From Trichosporon coremiiforme (lineage: Eukaryota > Basidiomycota > Tremellomycetes > Trichosporonales > Trichosporonaceae), in NCBI GenBank assembly GCA_039545355.1, contig BCJJ01000017.1, forward strand, positions 620,001 through 684,000: a DNA stretch of 64,000 bases. Direction: 5' to 3'. The first letter of the stretch is position 1. Each line of letters starts with the position of its first letter. Both the position numbers and the translations under genes were made by a program. Shown here piece by piece: positions 11,178 to 22,706 of the stretch. Under the pieces are notes generated by a model, which had not been told where the DNA came from, did no database searches, and saw only the letters and a program-made list of their open reading frames with translations.

Positions 11178-12256
11178 GCTTTAGCGACCAGTTGGTATTT
11201 CAATCAACGGCCGTCATTCACGCCTCGCGATCGCTACGATGGACGTAAGCCCAAATTTGCTCACGGTCCTAATTAAGATGCATGTGTTTAGCTGGGGAGT
11301 GAAAGACTGACAGACTCAGTGGTCCTCCCCGTGCGCATTCATGCACGGTTTGATATCTAACACCTTGTTTTGGCGAAGTCATGACGTCAAAACTCTTGGC
11401 ACCTCCATTATCGCTCATCTCCGCTTATCAGCTGATGGTACACTAGCCCCACATGCCCTGCACCCTGCAGAAGACTTCCCTGCGGCGGCGTTGAGATGCC
11501 TACAGCGAGGTGATGCTGGGGCACCACCATCGATGGCTCATGACCGCAGACCAGCTAGGTCAGCTCGTCATCAGGTCGCCCGAGGTCGGTGCAGAGTAGT
11601 TAAGCACCGCCTCTCTCCCACGTCACATCGGGGCCCTTACGAGAGCCTCCGGACCCATGGTCACCAATGGCTCTGAGCATCCGGTCACCCGGATCCGTTT
11701 CCCAGGAGTCCGGGATGGCAGAGGACGCAATAAGCAGACAGACTGCGCACTCCTCTGCGCAGTCGCGGAACGTGGGGTGTGTCCTGGGAGCGCTTCCCGG
11801 GAGGTCATCCTGCATCATCTTGCATCATCGGCAGGGGATGAGAAACATTCTGAACCTCCAGGGTTCGATCGCGGCACGCGAGGATGCTGTTGACGTGGGA
11901 CGCCGTGGGAGGATGCGAGGGCAGCCGACAATGAAGCCTCTTATTGAAGCTTGGCATTCATACATGGGGAAGGCACTCTGGGACTCCGGAGCGCGTCGCG
12001 CTTGATTCGCGGTCATGCGTTTCACGCCGCCCTCTGCCCCTCCGCTCCGGCGGTCTTGCTGGGACCGAGCGAACGTCCCGTCCTCCGTCCGTTCGCACAG
12101 GCACGCCGCCGTCTGCACGACGGACCGAAGCTTGAGCTTCCCGTGCGGATCCGAGGTCATCTCCGACACCTTGTTTGTGTTGTGCGAGGAGACATATAAG
12201 CTGGGTGCATAGCCGCACCTACTCCGCAGTACACCTCGACCCAGGTATACACAGCA
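11178..12256. other. Intergenic region upstream of the secreted-protein gene
   Basis: No supported gene. It contains a CRE-like TGACGTCA at about 11382-11389. The short ORFs on both strands have mixed codon use and no recognisable motifs. The last 100 bp hold the TATA element of the next gene. Confidence 0.4.
12193..12200 (+). promoter_or_regulatory. TATA-like element of the secreted-protein gene
   Basis: CATATAAG about 60 bp upstream of the ATG at 12257, in otherwise GC-rich DNA. Position and sequence fit a TATA box; it has not been tested. Confidence 0.5.
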
Positions 12257-13186
12257 ATGCTCAAGCTTCCCCTTCTCCTCCTCGCCGGCTTCGCCTGCGC
12301 CGAGTCGCTCGAACCCGCTCCGGCATCCGGCACCCTGGCTCCGCCGCCCGACCCGACTAGCGACGTCCCGGACAACACTCCGGAGGCTCCTGTGTCGCAG
12401 CGGTGGCACTTCCTGACCCCGAGCGTCGACTACGTCGAGCTGAACAACCGTGACTGGGAGACGTCAAACCTCGCTGCCAACTCGCCGTACTACTCAGCGG
12501 CTCTTTTCCGCTTCATCGGCACCGGAATCAACATTACCGGGAACAGCAATTCGGGCATAGAAAAGCTCAGCCTGCTCGTGAACAACACTGACCCCGAAGT
12601 GTTTGGAGCCAAGGGTGAGAAAATTCAGCTGGAAAACGGCCGCATCGCGGGGGTGATCACTGGCCTCAAGTACGGCTGGTGGGAGCTCGGCTTCCGAGGA
12701 AACAACGGCACCACCTTCTACCATGCGACTGCGATCGGGCAGCCGGGAGTCAGTCGCGGCAAGGCTAGGGAGATCACGAAGGCGCCTCACGTCAAGTTCG
12801 ACGGCCAGTGGGAGAACGGTCGCACCAACTCGACCGGTGCCTCTGTCACATTCTGTCCGCCCCCCCGCACCGGTCTCCTCGAGATCACGGCCAACCAGCC
12901 CCCTGTGCCCTTCGGTGCCTTCCGCGTCACCATCGACCCTCATCCCAGTGTTGGGCCCTCCATGCAGGACTACTTCCCGCATCTGCAGCCCACAGACATC
13001 CAGTTCGCGATCGCTCACGGAAACGTTCCCATCTACTCGACGGTGCTCGATCCTATGACCCGGACTTGCGTCACGATCAAGTACATCGGCGATGGCACCA
13101 AGCCATTCGTTGCACACAACGTCGCTTACCACACGTGAGTTTGGGAGATGACATTGTTCTGACATGACAGGAGCTTCCTCCGCTAG
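12257..13186 (+). CDS. Secreted glycoprotein, jelly-roll-like, function unknown
   Basis: Two exons, 12257-13134 and 13171-13186 (36-nt intron, CTGACATGACAG acceptor region); 297 aa. The N-terminus is a clear signal peptide (MLKLPLLLLAGFACAESLE), then a Pro/Ala-rich stretch. The core includes ALFRFIGTGINITG, a pattern common in the beta-sandwich, galactose-binding-like domains of basidiomycete surface proteins, and later LKYGWWELGFRGNNGTTFY. Several N-glycosylation sequons are visible (NIT, NGT, NST). There is no C-terminal hydrophobic anchor, so a secreted or wall-associated product is expected. The short second exon changes the ending to HTSFLR. No enzyme motif is visible, and the domain call is tentative. 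Confidence 0.75.
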
Positions 13187-13418
13187 CCTAACTGTACCGA
13201 ACGTCCGCGTCTGATCCTGCGGCAACAGCCCAGGCTGCCGGGTTTCTGGGATATGCGCGTCACCGCTCAATGCTGTCGTTATATGAGAAGGACGAATATG
13301 CACAGAAGTATGACATTATCCACTTATGTACAGAAGGCGACACAGGGGACGGCAAGCCATTGCACCGATGAAGCCGAGTGAGAATTTGAGGACTGATTTG
13401 GCAGAGAGCCACGAGGTC

Positions 13419-16400
13419 TCATCTGCGCGTCTTCTTGGAGGGGGGAGCCTTGGACTGGCTTCCACGAGCACGCTTTTTGGTACTGGATTTGCTGTCGTTG
13501 CCAATGTCATCATCGCTGCCATAGTCGCTGTCCTCGTCTTCAGACGCGACCTTGCTCGAGGTTGCCCTGGTAGCAGACGGCTGCTTGCGCGTCAACAGGT
13601 CTTCAGCGCTCATGTCGACCATAACATCATGGGTTGCCACCGCCATCTCTTGAGCCGCAACGATCCGGGCGTTCGTCCGCTGCCGTAAGCATGTCGTTCA
13701 GGAACTGTCGTACTCACCGAGTTGTCCAACGTAGACCACTATTTGGATGTGGCCGTGACGACCGAGCCGCTTGCACTCTTGAAGAATCCTGGTCTCGAGA
13801 GGAGACCGCACGTCGCCATATGCACGCAGCATCCTCTTGCCACGTCTTCTTACAGGTGAGCACAGGATCAGCACCTTGGTTGCGGTAATGTCCGGTCCGT
13901 CCTCCCAGATGCCCTTCACCAATATCGGCCGCCCTTGAAGCTGGTGCTGGCTTGCATGACGGACGACTTCCAGGCAGTATTCCTCGAGCCAGCCTGCGAG
14001 ACTGGTCTCGGCCTTGGCTGCAACGCTTGCGTTCGTTCCCGAAGGGCTGGAAGCTGTCGTTGCCGTTGAAGGCGGCGTCGCCGGTGATGAAGCCGCTGCC
14101 GTGGTCGTAGCCGCCATCAATGGCTTAGCAGCCTTGTGTCCAAGGTACTTAGCCATGGCCTCGAATACCAGCCAAGTCATGTTCTTGGCAAATACCCTCT
14201 TCTTGTCGTTGAGGTCGCTGGGGAATCCATTGATGGCCAGAAAGCTGCCCTCTGGAGCCCATGTGTAGCCCGGTTTGCCGAACAGCTCCATCACCGTGTT
14301 ATAACTGACGCTAAGGTTACGATAATGCCCCTGGGTAGACTTCGGGACCTTCTCGCCGCCTCGAACGACCCTCTCAGACAGATGCTTCGCCACTGGGACC
14401 CAAAAGCTGTGGTCCTTGGCGGGCACCGTCTTGATACCCGCTTCACGTTTGAACTTAATGAGTTGCGACACGAGGTAAAGGTCGTCGGCTTCGGTCCAAG
14501 TGGCCTTTAGCTTCTTTGACGATGCAGATCGACTGGCTGAGGTTGACATCGACGTGTTCAGTGAGATCAATGGTCCGCCTTGCGTGGTCGACGGTCCGGC
14601 CTGCGTGGTCGACTTGGCTGCAGAGGAGACGGCCCGCGCTGGTCCGCTTGGAGAGAATGAAGGTGCAGCAAGCACGGCCAGCGTGGCCGTCTGTCACCTC
14701 CGCGCTCAACACGATCTTGGCCGTGTTGTTCTCGATGACCTTGTCGCGCAAATGTTGCCAGCGCTTGTCAACGGCCGAGATGGAACTGTGCCGGTTGAGC
14801 GCCCCCGCCGCCTCCTTCCAGGCTCCGGCGTTCGCGCGCCATGCTTGCGGACAATCGCGAGGAGTTCCGTCGTCCTCCCAGCTAGGGCGAGCGTGCCGCG
14901 TGCCGGACGGGGCAGGACCGACCGGGCGAAGGTCAGCAGCAGTGAGGGCTGCAGCCTGAGACGGGGCAGCAACAGCCACAACCGGTAACAGGGCGGCCTC
15001 CATGGCGCGGTTGACCTCGGGGAATCGAGGGAACACCATCACGGCGCCTCGCCTGGTTATCGCTTCGTCCTCTTTTCGGACTGCTTCCTACGCAGTCGAC
15101 GGACCGACGAGACGCGCGGACGCTTCGTCCCAGGTAATCATGTTCTGGCTGCTCTTCAGGACGATGCGTATGGTGGTTGCCTTCTGAACGAGCTTTGCCC
15201 ATGTCCTGGCGCATACGCTCACCGACATGTGGCAGGCAGCTGCGATGTTGTACCACGCCCCGGACTGTCGGAAGACGTGAAGCGTCCGCGCCTCGTCAAG
15301 GCGGCTGGTGACACGGTCCATGAAAACGTCAATGTCATCTGAAGACCAGCCTTCGGGAATGGACGCGTCATACGCTCCAGCGGCCGCGATAAGCGCTCGC
15401 TCCTTGGACGCTACCGATGGCAGGGCCAATAACGACGCAATTGAGCGTGGAGGGTTGTCGAAGACAGCTACAGCTGTTGAGACCGGTTGCGGCGGCCAGT
15501 CGTGCTTGATGAGACGCGCGATCTCACTAGCCCAAGCGAACTGCATCCTTCGGCACAAGCCCAGTGCGAGAGGTCGTACATTTTGCGGGTTTAGCTCTAT
15601 TCCTTCACAGAAACAACTCAAGCTTACCGCCGCGGCTTGCTACGCCGAAGACGATGCCACGGGGCGCTGCAGCTCTTCGTCCCACTCGAACCGGTACCAC
15701 TTGATGAGGTGCGGACACGCGTGATACTGCCTCATCAAGCTCCGCCACTTATTCTTGGCTCGCTCGGGACGCACGCCCAGAGCAGAGGCAATCGGCCCCC
15801 AGTGCTTGACCACGATCTTGTGGGTTGGGTACTGCGTGCGCGCCGTGCCGTATACCTTGTAACGCTTCTCGACTTCGACGAGAAGCTCCTCATCGTTGAT
15901 GGCTCTCGCGGAGTCGATGGCTCACGGCGACCAGCCTTGCGCTTGCCAGTCGTGTCCACCGCCATGCTTGAAATTGTCATGTCCCCAACGCCAGCGACAA
16001 TACTGGGATCGCGACGGGGAAGATCGAGACCCAGCTTGGTGATGACCTTGACGAGCCGCGGGTGGATCATGTCGGAGGCATCGGCGGCGCCAGGGCGGGG
16101 CGTGTGCTCCTTTTTGAAGAGCAGCGGAGCTTCAAACGGCAAGACGCCGTTATACCGGTGCAAGCCTCAGAACTCATCGCTCGGGACGAAGTCCGGAAGA
16201 GTGATTGGCTCACTCAGCAGTCCTTGTGCCTGCAGCACAGACAGTGTCTTCTCCGCATCCCGCTTCGTCTCCTTCAGCATCCTCACCAGCGCCACAAAGG
16301 AGTGCGAAGCGATAAGGAAATTGGTGAAGTGCGCCTCAACGCGCACGGTCATCTTCCTTGGATCCCAGTCACTCAGGCTCATCGGGACGGGTGTTGAAAG

Positions 16401-17521
16401 GCCGAAGCGGCCGGGAACTCCGTGGTAGCAATGTGCCACTAAGGTCGGACGAGCGGGCGAGAGCTTGCCGAAAGAACAGTCCAGAGAGTAGCCGCCAAGG
16501 GGGTCACGACGATCGAAAAACGCCTCTTTGACCATGATGGGCAGCAGAACGGCATATGGTGAGCCGTTCGGGTCGTTCTCGTTATCCTCCACGCACTCCT
16601 CCTCGAAGCAGAGGAGCTCGAAGGACGTTGTTCTCTTCGTCTTCCTTCCTGCTCCCTGAAGAAGTCGACGGGGAAACCGCGCTTGTTCTTGCGGAGCATG
16701 ACGCTGAACTCAACCTCGAACGCTGTCACGAAAGCGATAAAGTCCTTCTTGGCTTGCTCCGCGATATAGGGAGCGAGCTCCTGATCAGCCGTCTTCCAGG
16801 GAGCGTAGGCATCCAGCACAGAGGCAACGCGCACCAATTTCGCACAAACCTCTGCCGTAGTCTCCGCAAAACGCAGATCGATACCAGACTTGGGTTGAAG
16901 AAAGCGGCCTTGGTGATCCCACCTTTCGTTGCCCTGTCCGCCATTCGCTGACTGTGCTGAGCGGCATGCAGCGGAGTCAGCGCAGAAAGTGCGACATCCG
17001 TAGTGTCTCGTGTGTCGTACACTCCAGCGTTGTTGGCGAAGATCGCAGCGAGGACAATCTCTGTGACCTTGGCACAGCCTCCACCCTTTGCTCTGTTTCT
17101 CGAGCCAAGATGTCCGACTGACGCTCTCGTGATGGTGGTAGGGGTAGGGCGCGGGGACGCCGGCTACCTCGAAGATCTGATGCTTGAGGTCGATGTGCTC
17201 GCGGAGTGCGGTGCGCTGACTCTTGAAGTCGACGAAGCGCCGCAACTCGGGGGAAGCCGTCTACCCAATGCGGGCGCACGAGCCCGTCGAGGAGATCGTC
17301 GATCGGCGGATACTTGAGGTCGCCGTCGTCCTTGCTTGTGAGAACATAGTTGACGAGAGCGATGATGATGTGCTCGGCGGCTTCCTTATGGGATGCAACG
17401 GGCAACAGTGAGTATTGTTGCCTGGCGGAGAGTCCTGACTGTGATGCTCAGTACGTGAAGAGAGTTGGACAGGGAGACTTCCTTCGGGCTCGACAGAGAG
17501 GAGGGTTGCAGCAGAATCCAA
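13419..17521 (-). CDS. Large MADF and Myb/SANT-like domain protein (many exons; model approximate)
   Basis: Minus-strand coding signal runs almost without gaps through alternating frames joined by short introns. The likely start is the ATG at 17521; the stop is at 13419. Clear blocks in order: an N-terminal helical region (HKEAAEHIIIALVNYV; VTEIVLAAIFANNAGVYD); a MADF-like domain at about 15900-15680 (INDEELLVEVEKRY, KHWGPIASALG, ERAKNKWRSLMRQY); a SANT-like block at about 15290-15100 (WSSDDIDVFMDRV); another at about 14895-14720 (WRANAGAWKEAAGAL, VDKRWQHLRDKV); a Myb/SANT-like block at about 14530-14130 (KATWTEADDLYLVSQL, STQGHYRNL); and an acidic tail with basic NLS (STKKRARGS, PSKKTRR). 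At 16167 a TGA ends one frame, but splicing a 48-nt intron just before it keeps the frame open. Multiple Myb/MADF repeats suggest a DNA-binding nuclear protein. Several junctions use weak donors, so exon ends are uncertain and two adjacent genes or partial decay are possible. Confidence 0.5.
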
Positions 17522-18147
17522 GACAGCCCTCGTTGAATGTCACTGCATGCTGCACACGACAGTGTTCGTCCCGATACCTGTCACAGGGGACCGATCGCAT
17601 GGTGTTGTAGGGAGAACACGCTGACTGCTCATTAGTGTGACGTTAGTCAAGCGCAAACGACAGAGAGATTCTAGAAAGGATGCCGAATGAAGCTGGGGTG
17701 ATTCAGAGGAGTGACCGAAAATTTGAAGCGACCGCGTGGATCAAAGATCCACCCCGCGCCGCGCGCTGTCGCGCTAATGAGAATGCGGTCTGCTTTGAGG
17801 GAAAGACGTAGAGGATCGGCCGGGATGGATCGGCCGCGGTTGCACGCCGAGCTTGAGTGATCGTGAGCTGTCGGTCGCCTTCCATCAGTTAATGCTTTTC
17901 TATTATCAGAGTGCAATGGGTCGCAGGCAACGCCGATGTCTGTGGAGGTGTGCGAGGGCATGAGCAAGATCACAAGGTCGAAGCACCTTCCTCACGAGCA
18001 CGGCTCGTTCCTGTGACGATGGGTGGCAACATCACGTGATGGTGATGACCGTGGGAAGGCTGAATGTTCGGTGGTGCCTGGACAGAGATATTTTGTTGTG
18101 AGATATGACGGCGGATCGCCATGTCTCTGACTGCATCCCAAGCGACA
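17522..18147. promoter_or_regulatory. Divergent promoter between the MADF/SANT gene and MRD1
   Basis: About 630 bp without coding signal. A perfect TCACGTGA palindrome at 18032-18039 lies about 110 bp upstream of the MRD1 start codon. Confidence 0.45.
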
Positions 18148-20458
18148 ATGTGAGTAGCATGGCTGTGGGCCAGTGGAACTGACTCAAGGTCACGACTCAT
18201 CTTCCAAAACTTGCCGCCAAACATCTCGCCCGAGGCGTTCAAGTCAAAGCTCACCGAGCCGAAGACGCTCCAGTCTGTGGTCGTCACCGACACGAAGGTC
18301 GTCGCCAAGCGTCGCTTCGCTTTCGTCGGTTTCCGTACAGACGAGGATGCTGCCAAGGTCAAGGAATGGTTCAACGGCAGCTTCGTCTTTGGTGGAGGCA
18401 AGGTCAAGGTCGAGTTCGTCAGCGAGGAGCCGCTCGCACCCAAAGCCAAGCGACAGAAGACCGACAAGCACGACAAGAAGGAGCAAGATGATGCCAAGGA
18501 GGAAGGCGGCCCGTCAAAGCAGTACAAGGAGTTCATGGACGTTATGAAGGGTACCGACGGTGTTGCGGCTGAGAGCAGCACCTCTGCCCAAGTCAAGCCT
18601 AGCAAGAAGGGCAAGGAGAAGGCGACGCCGGAACCCGAGGACAGCCCCGCCGATGAGGACGATGACGATGATGATGCTGCGTGGTTCGCCAAGAGGAAGG
18701 CTGCTCTTGACGGAGATGAGGAGGTAAGCTATCTGAATTTTCACCGGCAGCTAACATCAGGAGTCCGACGAGCCCAAGGTCGACCCCGAGGACGCGATGA
18801 TTCTCAACACTGGCCGGCTGTTCGTCCGTAACCTCGCCTTTGTTGCCACCGCGGAAGACATCAAGGCGCACTTTGAGAAGTTTGGCCCGATCGTTGACGT
18901 CCACATGCCCGTCTCCCACTCTACCGGGGAGCCGCTCGGCACGGCGTTCGTGCTCTTCCGCGATCCGAACGATGCTCTCTCTGCTCGCCAATCGCTCGAC
19001 AAGACGACGTTCCAGGGACGATTGCTGCACGTTCTTCCCGGACGAGCACGACCAGGCCAGGAGAGTGCTTCCGGAGTGGCGGGTATCATCGACGGCAAGG
19101 TTCTCGGCAAGGCGACCGAGGCGCGAGGAGAGGTCAAGCAGCGGCAAGACGACAAGCGCAAGGCGGACAGCGCTCGCGGTGTGAACTGGGCTACGCTCTA
19201 CATGAATGCCGACGCTGTTGCTGCTTCCGTCGCCAAGCGGATGGGTGTCTCCAAGTCGGAGCTGCTCGACGGCTCGGACGACATGAGCCCGGCCGTCAAG
19301 CTCGCCCTCGCCGAGACGCAGGTCATCGCCGAGACCAAGGCGTACTTTGAGAACGAGGGTATCGTGCTCGACTCACTGCAACCCCGCGTTCCCCGCTCGC
19401 AGACGACGATTCTTGTCAAGAACATCCCCTTCGGCACTACGATCACGCAGCTCCAGGACCTGTTCGCCCCGCACGGTGACCTCAAGCGTGTCCTTCTCCC
19501 GCCGGCCGGAACCATCGGTGTCGTCGAGTTCGTGAACAACATGGACGCCGGACGTGCGTTCAAGGGTCTCGCCTACCGCCGTCTCGGAAACTCTGTGCTC
19601 TACCTCGAGAAGGGTCCTGTTGGCATGTTCAAGGACCCGAACGCGATCTCGACGCCGGCGGCAAAGGCTGCCGAGGAGCGCGCGAAGCTCACGGAGAAGG
19701 TCGCCGAGGCCGAGGCGACGCTGCGCGACAAGCCCGACGAGTCGGACGAGGCGGGAGCGACGCTCTTCCTCAAGAATCTCGCGTGGGCTACGACGACCGA
19801 GACGCTGGCGTCCGTGCTCTCCTCGCTGCCCGGCTACTCGTTCTCGCGCGTGCAGACCAAGCCGGACCCCAAGCGTCCCGGTGCGCGCCTGTCTATGGGT
19901 TACGGTTTCGTCGGTTTCAAGACGAAGAAGGAGGCGCAGGCTGCTCTCGCCGGCCTGGAGGGCTTCAAGATCGACGGACACGCGATCGAGGCCAAGTTTG
20001 CTCAGCGCGGCCAGGACGAGGTGGAGAAGGAGCACAAGACCAAGTCGGAGGAGGGCAAGACGAAGGGCACCAAGCTGCTCGTCAAGAACTTGCCGTTCGA
20101 GGCGACGAAGAAGGATGTCCGCGCCCTCTTCAGCGCGTACGGAACCCTCAAGAGCCTTCGTGTCCCGCGCAAGTCGACAATGTCTGCCACCGGCGCCCAG
20201 TCTACTCGTGGTTTCGCCTTCCTCGAGTTCACGACGCATGCCGAGGCTCAGCGTGCTATGGACGCCCTCAAGCACACCCATTTGCTCGGTCGTCACCTGG
20301 TCACCGAGTGGGCCAAGGACGAGGACAGCGTCGATGTCGACGCCCTTCGCGAAAAGGTGTCGCGCGACAGCAAGAAGGGCGAGCTCGGCGGGCGCAAGCG
20401 TAAGCTCGACCTCACGGGCCGGGGTGCCATTGACGAGAATGACGGTCTGGATCTGTAG
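18148..20458 (+). CDS. MRD1: Multiple RNA-binding domain protein 1 (rRNA processing)
   Basis: Three exons: 18148-18149 (the bases AT), 18189-18723 and 18761-20458; 744 aa. The start codon is split by the first intron (AT, then G), which gives MSRLIFQNLPPNISPEAFK, matching the start of yeast Mrd1. Five RRMs can be followed: RRM1 at ~1-75, RRM2 at ~197-272 (GRLFVRNLAFVATAED), RRM3 at ~395-465 (TTILVKNIPFGTT), RRM4 at ~505-590 (ATLFLKNLAWATT) and RRM5 at ~610-695 (KLLVKNLPFEATKKD). An acidic Asp-rich linker lies between RRM1 and RRM2. Mrd1 binds the 35S pre-rRNA and U3 snoRNA contacts in the nucleolus and is needed for early cleavages that make 18S rRNA. Five RRMs and this length agree with the family. 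Confidence 0.95.
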
Positions 20459-20684
20459 AACTATGTATGCATATATTTTTTGTCTCCAGACCACCTGGAG
20501 TGTGCACTACATGCAGCATACGCCTGCGGCTGACCTGCCGATCCGGTGCTCCATGTTTTCGTTTCAGGTCCCAGATCGCGGACCTAAATGTCGGCACAGG
20601 GCGGGACGCGTCGGGTGACAGCACGACAAGAAACCCGAATTCGATCGATCTCCCAGTGCTTGTGCTCTCCAACACTCTACCACC

Positions 20685-22074
20685 ATGCACGCCCGGACGA
20701 CACGCGCGTGCACTGCTCTCTTCAGCGTCGCAGTCATTGCCGCGCTGCTGCTCGCCGGTCATGCGAACGCCGACGAGAAGGTGAGTTGTGGCTTTGTGAA
20801 CCAGCTAACAGCAGCTTCTGCTCGTGGATGACCACCACCACTCGGCCGGCATGAAGAAGTTCTTCGACGCGCTCTTCCCCTTCAAGAGCCCCGCGTGGAA
20901 CTCGGGTATGTCACTGGAAGCTTGGGAGAGCGTGGATCTAGCTTACCCCAGTGCTCGCGACGTTCTACATCTCGTCCATCCCGAACTTCATCCTCATGGC
21001 CGTTCCTGCCGATCTCGACCCTGCATCGCTGAACACGATGATCGCGTTCGCAACTGGCGGTCTTCTCGGCGATGTATTCCTGCACCTCGTTCCCCACGCC
21101 TTCTTCGGCGAGGGCGAGCACGGCCACCACACCGTGGTTGTCGACGAGAAGCGCAACATTGTTATCGGCGGCGCCATCTTTGCCGGCTTCGCCGCCTTCT
21201 TTGTCCTGGACAAGACAATGCGGGTTCTGAACGCGCAGGCGGGTAACGAGGGCGGCCACCACCACCACGGTCACGGCCACAGCCACGGCGCTGTGGAGGG
21301 CAGCTCGACCGCGGTCAAGAAGACGGAGGGCGAGCTGCGCAAGCGTAAGGTCAAGGGCGAGGACGGAATCGAGGTTGAGGTCGTTACCGAGAAGGATGAG
21401 AAGGTCAACCCTTCGCTCAAGCTCTCGGCGTACCTGAACCTGTTCGGCGACTTTACGCACAACATCACGGACGGTCTCGCCATGGCCGCGTCGTTCTACT
21501 CGAGCCCGCAGCTCGGCGCCGTCACCACGATCGCCACCTTCTGCCACGAGATCCCTCACGAGGTAAGCTAATCCACCTTGATCTCAAGCTGACAACAGGT
21601 GGCCGACTACTCGATTCTGATCAAGTCCGGGTTCACCAAGTACCAGGCGATGGGTTCGCAATTCTTCACTGCTGTCGGTGCGTTTGTTGGTACCTTCCTT
21701 GGTATCTGGATCGCGGAGACGACGGGAGCCGGCAACACGGACCACCCTGTTGCCCCTGGCCAGGGCCTCTTCGGCACGAGCGTCGGCCCCGGCGAGCTGG
21801 TCATCCCCATGACCGCCGGCGGCTTCCTGTACATCGCGAGCGTCAGCGTGATCCCCGACCTGCTCGAGGAATCGCGGAGCATGAAGCAGGCGTTCAAGGA
21901 GGTGAGTGGCAGAGTGGGCTCTGCGCTGAAATGGTCATTTGGACAAAACTAACTTTATCCAGTACGGAGCAATGGCGTTCGGACTGCTCTGCATGGTGAG
22001 TAGCTTGCTGTCTCGGCTCTGTCGCGCGAGCAACCTTACTGACGTCACAGGCTGTCATCGCCTGGAACGAGTAG
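20685..22074 (+). CDS. YKE4: ZIP family zinc transporter, KE4/SLC39A7 type
   Basis: Six exons: 20685-20780, 20815-20905, 20952-21562, 21599-21901, 21963-21995 and 22051-22074; 385 aa. Signal peptide (TALFSVAVIAALLLAGHANA), then a His-rich lumenal stretch and ZIP transmembrane helices. The diagnostic motifs are present: GGLLGDVFLHLVPHAF in TM2, the His-rich loop (GGHHHHGHGHSHG) between TM3 and TM4, and in TM4-TM5 LFGDFTHNITDGLAMAASF with ATFCHEIPHEVADYSIL containing the metal-binding HEIPHE. The family moves zinc from the ER or Golgi lumen into the cytosol. The fifth exon is only 33 nt; the last encodes AVIAWNE. Orthology to yeast Yke4 is inferred from motif pattern and length. Confidence 0.93.
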
Positions 22075-22706
22075 TCGTCCCCACCCACCACCCCATCTTG
22101 ATCGCATGCATGGAGAGAAACCGTAGATCAAGTCTGAGAATAAATGCATTTAGAGGCCACTGTGCTGCTTGTCTTGTTTTGAGAGTCGGTAGAGACTGTT
22201 GCGCCGGAGTCTGGAGTGTTGCCAGGGACATGACGTTTGGGTGGGAAGGGGAGTGAGTGCCGGATTAGGTGAAATTTCCTTATGAGGTAACAGGAACCAG
22301 GTGAATGCCGTTGTAATGAAGTCTGATTCAGATGACACAAAGATATCATTCGAGGACGAGTTCCCAAAATGCTGCTGGATTCAAGCCCCCGCCTGACCCG
22401 CAGAGCCCGCAGAGCCCGTCGACTAGACCTTTTCCTGTCGCCTCTTTAGCCTTAGACCAGAAGCCTCTCAGCGGCACATGCATGCCTGGCGAGCGACTGC
22501 GGCGCCGAGTATATCCTGATTCCTGATGCTGTATCGCCGTGCCGTGGCCTCTTTGCCTTGTTCCTGTTGCACCTTGTCTTTGTCCCGCCTCAGCTGTCAG
22601 GCCCCACACCGGGCACCCCTCACCCACCACACCGAACATCAACCCCATCGACGGCCTTGACTTTTCTCCTTTGCCCAATATACCACCCCCACCACCCCCC
22701 TCAACC
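22075..22706. promoter_or_regulatory. Intergenic region with pyrimidine-rich leader
   Basis: About 630 bp. The last 100 bp before the next start codon are strongly C/T-rich, which is common in leaders of highly expressed fungal genes. No other element was recognised. Confidence 0.4.

Noticed and set aside
16167..16592. The TGA at 16167 as the end of a separate gene upstream of the MADF domain
   Set aside because: A 48-nt intron ending just before the following exon keeps the frame and joins to a continuing coding segment. Kept as an alternative, not the main model.
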